Shown piece by piece: positions 59,596 through 64,000 of a DNA stretch of 64,000 nt (position 1 is the stretch's first letter; every line of letters begins with the position of its first letter). Where the stretch lies: assembly GCA_017643025.1 (NCBI GenBank), contig JAEPOG010000003.1, positions 372,001 to 436,000 of the forward strand, given 5' to 3'. The DNA is from Rhizobiaceae bacterium. Lineage in GTDB: Bacteria; Pseudomonadota; Alphaproteobacteria; Rhizobiales; Rhizobiaceae. Made by a program: the position numbers and the translations under genes. The notes beneath the pieces are model-generated. The model had not been told where the DNA came from and did no database searches. It worked only from the letters and a program-made list of their open reading frames with translations.

Positions 59596-60498
59596 ATGAT
59601 CGTTGTCGTCGGTTCCATCAATCTCGATCTCATAGCCAGTGTCGAACGCCTTCCGGGTCGGGGCGAGACCGTGCCCGGATCGGCATTTGCCACCGCGCCC
59701 GGCGGCAAGGGCGCCAATCAGGCGCTGGCCGCGCGCCGCGCCGGCGCTGACGTGCGGATGGTCGGCGCGGTTGGCAGGGATGCATTCGCCGGCGAGGCGC
59801 TGGCGTTGCTCGACGGCGCCGGCATCGACCTCTCCACCGTGCGCCGCGTCGACGGGCCCACCGGCACGGCGCTGATCCTCGTCGGTTCGGACGGCGAGAA
59901 CATGATCGCGGTTGTGCCCGGCGCCAACGGGATGGTTTCGGAAGCCGATGTCGCGGCAAGCGGACTTGGCAAGGGAGACCATCTCCTTCTCCAGCACGAG
60001 GTGCCTCTGGAGACGGTTGCGGCGGCACTCGGCCGCGCCAGAAGCGTTGGCGCGGTGTCGATCCTCAATACCGCGCCGTTTCACGCCAGCGCCGCGCCGC
60101 TGTTGCCGCGCGCCGACTTCGTCATCGCCAACGAAACCGAATTCAACCTCTATGCTGACGCGCTCAAGCTGGCGGCCGGCGATCGGCCGAAACGCATGCG
60201 CGCCTTTGTGGAAAGGACGGGCGGCGTGCTGGTGGTTACGCTCGGAGGCGAGGGCGCACTGGCGGCCACGCCGGAAGGCGATTTCAACGTGCCGGCTCTG
60301 AACGTAACTCCGGTCGATACCGTCGGAGCCGGCGACACGTTCTGCGGTTATCTGGCGGCAGGACTGGATGCCGGCATGACGTTTGAGTATGCGCTGCGGC
60401 GCGCCGCTGCGGCCGGTTCGCTCGCCTGTCTCAAGCCGGGCGCCCAGCCCGCTATTCCGCTTGCCAGCGAGGTGGACGCCGCGCTCGCCTCGGCCTAG
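59596..60498 (+). CDS. rbsK: Ribokinase
   Basis: The 300-residue PfkB kinase begins MIVVVGSINLDLIASVERLP, has APGGKGANQALAARRAGAD and ends with the catalytic DTVGAGDTFCGYLAAGLDAG. It phosphorylates ribose to ribose 5-phosphate. It is convergent with a nucleoside hydrolase that releases ribose, which suits joint nucleoside salvage. Confidence 0.92.
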   Translation: MIVVVGSINLDLIASVERLPGRGETVPGSAFATAPGGKGANQALAARRAGADVRMVGAVGRDAFAGEALALLDGAGIDLSTVRRVDGPTGTALILVGSDGENMIAVVPGANGMVSEADVAASGLGKGDHLLLQHEVPLETVAAALGRARSVGAVSILNTAPFHASAAPLLPRADFVIANETEFNLYADALKLAAGDRPKRMRAFVERTGGVLVVTLGGEGALAATPEGDFNVPALNVTPVDTVGAGDTFCGYLAAGLDAGMTFEYALRRAAAAGSLACLKPGAQPAIPLASEVDAALASA

Positions 60499-61439
60499 GG
60501 CAGCGCCGCAAGCCGCTCCGTCAGCAGGGCGAAGAAGCCGTCATCGTCGACATCACGCACGACATGTGCGTTTTTCGGCCGCTTCGTCACGCCCCACCAG
60601 TCGACGACGGTCATGCCCAGCGTCAGTTCCGACTGGGTCTCGATCACGACATTGCAGTCGCGCCCCTTGAACAGCTCGGGTCTCACCAGCCATGCGATGA
60701 CGCAGGGATCGTGCAGCGGGCCGCCGTCGGTGCCGTATTTCGCCTCGTCGAAGCGCTCCGAGAAGGACAGCATCTCGCTGACAGCGACACCGACGCGGTT
60801 GCCGATATTGCGGAAGGCGGCGACGCGGGCCGCCTTGGTCAGCACCTTGTGAGTGACGTCGAGCGGCATGACCGTGATCGGGATGCCAGAGCGGAACACG
60901 ATGTCCGCCGCCTGCGGATCGACATAGATGTTGAACTCTGCCGCCGGCGTCGTGTTGCCGCCTTCGAAGAAGCCGCCGCCCATCAGCACGATCTCGCGGA
61001 TGCGGCGGGCTATGGCAGGCTCTTTCTGCAGCGCCAGGGCGATGTTGGTCAGCGGGCCGAGAGGACACAGCGTGATTGTGCCGGCCTCGGCAGCCATCAG
61101 GGTCTCGACGATGAAGTCGGCGGCGTGCCCGTCCTGCAGTTCCATCTTCGGTTCGGGCAGGTCGGGACCGTCGAGCCCGGTCTTGCCGTGCACGTATTCG
61201 GCGGTAACCAGCTTGCGCTCCAGCGGCGCATCAGCGCCCGCGTAGACTGGTATGTCTGGCCGGCCGGCCAGTTCGCACACCTTCCGCGCGTTTTTCTGTG
61301 TCAGCGCCAGCGGCACGTTGCCGGCGACCGTCGTGATCCCGACAACGTCGATCTCGGGGCTGGCCAGCGCCAGCATGATCGCCACGGCGTCGTCCTGGCC
61401 GGGGTCCGTATCGATGATGATCCTGCGCGTACCCGCCAT
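60495..61439 (-). CDS. Nucleoside hydrolase (IUNH family)
   Basis: The 314-residue enzyme has the N-terminal calcium-site motif IIIDTDPGQDDAVAIMLAL and the later Asp in GPLHDPCVIAWL. It splits ribonucleosides into base and ribose. The ATG at 61439 begins directly at the conserved motif; longer starts would run into the hsp20 promoter. It overlaps rbsK by 4 bases at the 3' end and is divergent from hsp20. Confidence 0.93.
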   Translation of the reverse strand: MAGTRRIIIDTDPGQDDAVAIMLALASPEIDVVGITTVAGNVPLALTQKNARKVCELAGRPDIPVYAGADAPLERKLVTAEYVHGKTGLDGPDLPEPKMELQDGHAADFIVETLMAAEAGTITLCPLGPLTNIALALQKEPAIARRIREIVLMGGGFFEGGNTTPAAEFNIYVDPQAADIVFRSGIPITVMPLDVTHKVLTKAARVAAFRNIGNRVGVAVSEMLSFSERFDEAKYGTDGGPLHDPCVIAWLVRPELFKGRDCNVVIETQSELTLGMTVVDWWGVTKRPKNAHVVRDVDDDGFFALLTERLAALP

Positions 61440-61458
61440 GCGTCCCCAAACTCCTGCA

Positions 61459-61487
61459 CTTGAACTCGATTTCGCGGCGGACCATAT
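61459..61487 (+). promoter_or_regulatory. RpoH-type promoter of hsp20
   Basis: CTTGAA (61459-61464), exactly 17 bases, CCATAT (61482-61487) fits the alphaproteobacterial heat-shock sigma consensus. Transcription should start near 61494, giving a leader of about 58 bases. Confidence 0.75.
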
Positions 61488-61493
61488 CAGTGA

Positions 61494-61551
61494 CAGACGG
61501 AAACGCCATCCGGGTTGCCGTCTATTCACGTCGCTCTTTGAGGACAACGGA
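61494..61551 (+). promoter_or_regulatory. ROSE-like RNA thermometer in the hsp20 leader
   Basis: Hairpin I pairs AGACGG (61495-61500) with CCGTCT (61518-61523). Hairpin II pairs GUC-CUC (61530-61536) with GAG-GAC (61540-61545) around a UUU loop, leaving G61533 bulged. Its 3' arm is the GAGGA ribosome-binding site. A UYGCU strand with a bulged G opposite the Shine-Dalgarno sequence is the ROSE signature of rhizobial small heat-shock genes. Heating should open hairpin II. Confidence 0.7.
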
Positions 61552-61977
61552 ATGACACGCATGACCACTTTCTCGAGCCCGCTGCTCCTTGGGTTCGATG
61601 CCATGGAGAAGACGCTCGAGCGCGTCGCCAAGTCCGCCGACGGCTATCCGCCATACAATATCGAGCGGATACGCGGCGACGAGGAAGCCGGCGACAAGCT
61701 GCGCATCACGCTCGCGGTCGCAGGCTTCGCCGAAAGCGAACTCGACGTGTCGACCGAGGAAAACCAGCTCATCGTGCGCGGCCGCCAGACCGACGACACC
61801 GAGCGCGAATATCTTCACCGCGGCATCGCCGCGCGCCAGTTTCAGCGGGCCTTTGTGCTTGCCGAGGGAATGCGCGTCACCGGCGCCGAGTTGAAGAACG
61901 GCCTGCTCTCGATCGACCTCGACCGGCCGCAGCCGGAGAAGCTGGTACGAAAAATCAACATTTCGGTACGAGACTGA
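61552..61977 (+). CDS. Small heat-shock protein (Hsp20/IbpA family)
   Basis: The 141-residue protein has the rhizobial class A start (SSPLLLGFDAMEKTLERVAK, YPPYNIER) and an alpha-crystallin domain (KLRITLAVAGFAESELDVST, ELKNGLLSIDLDRPQPEK). It holds unfolding proteins in oligomers. The ATG at 61552 lies 7 bases after GAGGA. It is controlled by an RpoH-type promoter and a ROSE-like leader. Confidence 0.93.
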   Translation: MTRMTTFSSPLLLGFDAMEKTLERVAKSADGYPPYNIERIRGDEEAGDKLRITLAVAGFAESELDVSTEENQLIVRGRQTDDTEREYLHRGIAARQFQRAFVLAEGMRVTGAELKNGLLSIDLDRPQPEKLVRKINISVRD

Positions 61978-62048
61978 ATTCGCCCGGAACCGAAAAAGCT
62001 CTGTTGCGGGTTGGTCAGAAGGGACTTCCTGCACGCAAGGAGGCTTGC

Positions 62049-62306
62049 ATGACTGAAATCGAAACCAGAAGCGTCCTCTCCCAGGAGGAACTGGCCCATC
62101 TCGGCGAAGGCTCTGTCGCCTATCTGCGCGAATTCGACAGTGCCGAACTGAAGGCCCGGTTTCCCGATGCTCCGGACATGGCCCCGGGCACCACGCTGTG
62201 GGCGGTCTTCGCGGCCAACGGCACGCCGATCATGCTTGCGGATGCGCAGGCGAGCGCCGTTGCGGGCGCAATGCAGAACGATCTGACACCGGTCAGCGTC
62301 CACTAA
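62049..62306 (+). CDS. DUF1150 family protein
   Basis: The 85-residue protein matches DUF1150 (SVAYLREFDSAELKARFPDA, LWAVFAANGTPIMLADA). It follows hsp20 in many Hyphomicrobiales, as here, and is probably coexpressed with it. Function unknown. The ATG at 62049 follows AAGGAGG. Confidence 0.85.
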   Translation: MTEIETRSVLSQEELAHLGEGSVAYLREFDSAELKARFPDAPDMAPGTTLWAVFAANGTPIMLADAQASAVAGAMQNDLTPVSVH

Positions 62307-62348
62307 CGGGCGGGTTCTGCCGAACTGGGAATGATTGCGCGCCGCCGG

Positions 62349-62816
62349 TCAGGCGGCGTGCGAAGCGGGTGCCTGCGACAGGAAGGTGTAGATCGCCGTC
62401 GCGTCGCTGGTTCCGCGTATCTTCTTTACGATATCCGCATCACGCAGCACGCGCGCAATACGCGAAAGCGCCTTCAGGTGGTCCGCGCCTGCGCCTTCGG
62501 GCGCCAGCAGCATGAACACGAGGTCGACGGGCTGGTCGTCCAGCGCCTCGAAGTCGACCGGATGCTCCAGCCGCGCGAAAACACCGACGATCTTGTCCAC
62601 GCCGGCCAGCTTGCCGTGCGGAATGGCGATGCCGTTGCCGACGCCGGTCGAGCCCAGGCGTTCGCGCTGCAGGATTGTGTCAAACACTTCGCGCTCGGGC
62701 AGCGCGGTGATCGAAGCGGCCCTTTCGGCCATGAGCTGCAAGAGCTGCTTCTTCGAGTTCGCCTTCAGGTTCGGCATGATCGCCGAGATATCGATCAGAT
62801 CGCTGAGATCCATCAT
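62349..62816 (-). CDS. ptsN: PTS IIA-like nitrogen regulatory protein
   Basis: The 155-residue EIIA(Ntr) has the phosphorylated His in TGVGNGIAIPHGKLAGVDKI and LLAPEGAGADHLKALSRIAR. It links nitrogen and potassium status to regulation by phosphotransfer from the PtsP/NPr branch. It follows hpf and rpoN in the usual order. A GC-rich hairpin overlaps its stop codon but has no T-run. Confidence 0.95.
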   Translation of the reverse strand: MMDLSDLIDISAIMPNLKANSKKQLLQLMAERAASITALPEREVFDTILQRERLGSTGVGNGIAIPHGKLAGVDKIVGVFARLEHPVDFEALDDQPVDLVFMLLAPEGAGADHLKALSRIARVLRDADIVKKIRGTSDATAIYTFLSQAPASHAA

Positions 62817-62878
62817 GGGGTCCTTTGATTCCGGCCCTTCGTATGGCTCGCGGCGTCCCTTCCGCGGGCCTGTTTGTT

Positions 62879-63460
62879 CTAGCGGCTGTCAGCCGCTGCG
62901 GTGTCTATCCAGCCGATATTCCCGTCGGCGCGCCGGTAGACCAGGCTTACATGCCTGTTCGCGGCGTTGCGGAAAATGACGACCGGGTTGTCCTGGGTAT
63001 CAAGCTCGATCGCGGCGTCCGCAACCGTCATGGTTTTGAGCGCGACCGTGTGTTCTGCAATCACTGCCGGCGCGTAGTCCTCCGGCACTTCTTCTTCCTC
63101 ATCCGCCACCGGGGCGATGACCCGATAGGCGAGGTCGATCGATTCCGCGGCTTCCTTGGCGGCCGGGCTGTGCGACTTCAACCGGCGTTTGTAGCGGCGC
63201 AGCCGCTTTTCGATCCGCTCGGCAGCGGCGTCGAAAGCCGATTGCGGTTCCTGGGCCTGGCCGGTGGCCTGCAGAGCGATGCCGGTGTCGAGGTGGACGA
63301 GGCAGTCGGCGGCGTAGCGCGATCCGGACTTTTCTACGGTTACGCGGCCTGAGAACCCGCCGTCGAAATATTTGTCCACGGCATCGCCGATCCGATCCTC
63401 GATCCGCGCGCGAAAGGCATCGCCAATATCCATGTGCTTGCCCGTAATGCGCAAATTCAT
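62879..63460 (-). CDS. hpf: Ribosome hibernation promoting factor (long form)
   Basis: The 193-residue long-type HPF has an N-terminal S30AE domain (MNLRITGKHMDIGDAFRARI, AAERIEKRLRRYKRR) and a C-terminal dimerisation domain (RNAANRHVSLVYRRADGNIG). The long form pairs 70S ribosomes into inactive 100S dimers. The 255-base gap before it ends the rpoN transcript and probably carries its own promoter. Confidence 0.95.
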   Translation of the reverse strand: MNLRITGKHMDIGDAFRARIEDRIGDAVDKYFDGGFSGRVTVEKSGSRYAADCLVHLDTGIALQATGQAQEPQSAFDAAAERIEKRLRRYKRRLKSHSPAAKEAAESIDLAYRVIAPVADEEEEVPEDYAPAVIAEHTVALKTMTVADAAIELDTQDNPVVIFRNAANRHVSLVYRRADGNIGWIDTAAADSR

Positions 63461-63603
63461 TTGAACGGCGATCCTGTAGTCGGGGCTCGAGGCTTAGACC
63501 GATTGGAGTTTATACCGCTGATATTCCCGCACAAGGATATCCGGTTTCACGATGCCGAGGCAGGGCTGTTTTCCCTGAACGGGTCGGCGGGTCCAATCAG
63601 TCG

Positions 63604-63645
63604 AAAACCCGCCTGCCAGCTGGTTCCTTTCAGCCGCGGGCGGGC
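63604..63645 (-). terminator. Rho-independent terminator after rpoN
   Basis: On the minus strand, CCCGCC and GGCTG pair with CAGCT and GGCGGG around an AAAGGAAC-like loop, and TTTTCG follows. It separates rpoN from hpf. Confidence 0.65.
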
Positions 63646-63715
63646 TTCTATTCCCTTCATCCGCGGTTGTCAACGAACCGGGACAAACGCCGGAACGGCT
63701 TGTGAATTATGCAGG

Positions 63716-64000
63716 TCAGGAAGCCAGGCCCGCAAGTGCGCGCTTTTCGCGCCGCCTTTGCACGGAAGAGGGAATACTCATTCCTTCCCGGTACTTGGCC
63801 ACAGTGCGGCGGGCGATATCGACGCCGTTTTTCCTCAGGATGTCCACAATGGCGTCGTCGGAAAGCACATCGACCGGCTTTTCGGCGTCTATCAGCTCGC
63901 GGATGCGGTCGCGAACGGATTCAGCCGAATGCGCCTCACCGCCCTCCGCCGATGCGATCGCTGCGGTGAAGAAATAGCGCAGTTCGAACACGCCGCGCGG
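63716..64000 (-). CDS. rpoN: RNA polymerase sigma-54 factor, C-terminal part
   Basis: The last 94 residues are present and the rest lies beyond the window. The RpoN box is intact (ARRTVAKYRE), preceded by GVFELRYFFTAAI and by SAESVRDRIRELIDAEKPVD. Sigma-54 directs genes activated by enhancer-binding proteins, including nitrogen-control genes. It heads the rpoN-hpf-ptsN cluster. Confidence 0.97.
   Translation of the reverse strand, partial: PRGVFELRYFFTAAIASAEGGEAHSAESVRDRIRELIDAEKPVDVLSDDAIVDILRKNGVDIARRTVAKYREGMSIPSSVQRRREKRALAGLAS

Noticed and set aside
62335..62360. Hairpin at the end of ptsN as a terminator
   Set aside because: The stem CGCCGCC/GGCGGCG overlaps the stop codon and lacks a T-run on either strand.

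Overview
The window is GC-rich chromosomal DNA from an alphaproteobacterium, most likely a Hyphomicrobiales/Phyllobacteriaceae member (Mesorhizobium-like). This rests on gene order and family signatures: rpoN-hpf-ptsN, hrcA-grpE with a monooxygenase between, hsp20-DUF1150, cysG-DUF2849-cysI-cysH-DUF934, polA followed by an alpha-r7-like small RNA, and TTG/GTG starts that fit the sequence. No database search was run; assignments come from motifs, length and context.

Layout. 1-4779 (minus strand) is a four-gene set of exported or membrane proteins: a secreted caspase-fold (C14) protein, a small Cys-containing secreted protein, a membrane-anchored protein and a WD40-repeat protein cut by the window edge. 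4870-8449 holds a LysE exporter and polA, whose 3'-5' exonuclease site looks destroyed. 8605-8755 is a predicted trans-acting sRNA. 8842-16163 holds an M20 peptidase, a MarR regulator with a divergent unknown gene, RNase D, cytochrome b561, an acyltransferase and a class A PBP. 16169-22780 is a branched-chain-type ABC uptake operon (livK-G-F-H-M plus an alpha/beta hydrolase) with a divergent PAS-LuxR regulator. 22798-28658 holds a frameshifted host-attachment gene, the sulfite/sulfate assimilation operon and rpsU. 28741-33486 is a TRAP transporter with a GntR regulator and KduI, which points to uronate uptake and use.

34380-37690 is a visibly AT-richer island: an XRE-ASCH gene overlapping a PIN-GNAT-ASCH fusion gene, then a convergent HNH-type gene. 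It looks like acquired toxin-antitoxin or defence DNA and is the best candidate in the window for an undescribed system. From 37697 the core chromosome resumes: gyrB, P450, GMC oxidoreductase, yraN, rsmI, a YHYH protein, hemW, rdgB, a VOC protein, rph, the hrcA-grpE heat-shock operon, an AraC regulator, DsrE, TRIC, adenosine kinase, a CysZ-like protein, DUF2214, nth, DUF2244 and an Ada-like methyltransferase.

57804-59537 is a tightly overlapped operon for two small pilin-like exported proteins, a half-size chaperone and a coiled-coil exported protein. It has no usher and is preceded by a CtrA-type site and a strong hairpin over the ribosome-binding region. The right end carries ribokinase and nucleoside hydrolase (ribonucleoside salvage), hsp20 with a RpoH-type promoter and a ROSE-like RNA thermometer, DUF1150, ptsN, hpf and the C-terminus of rpoN.
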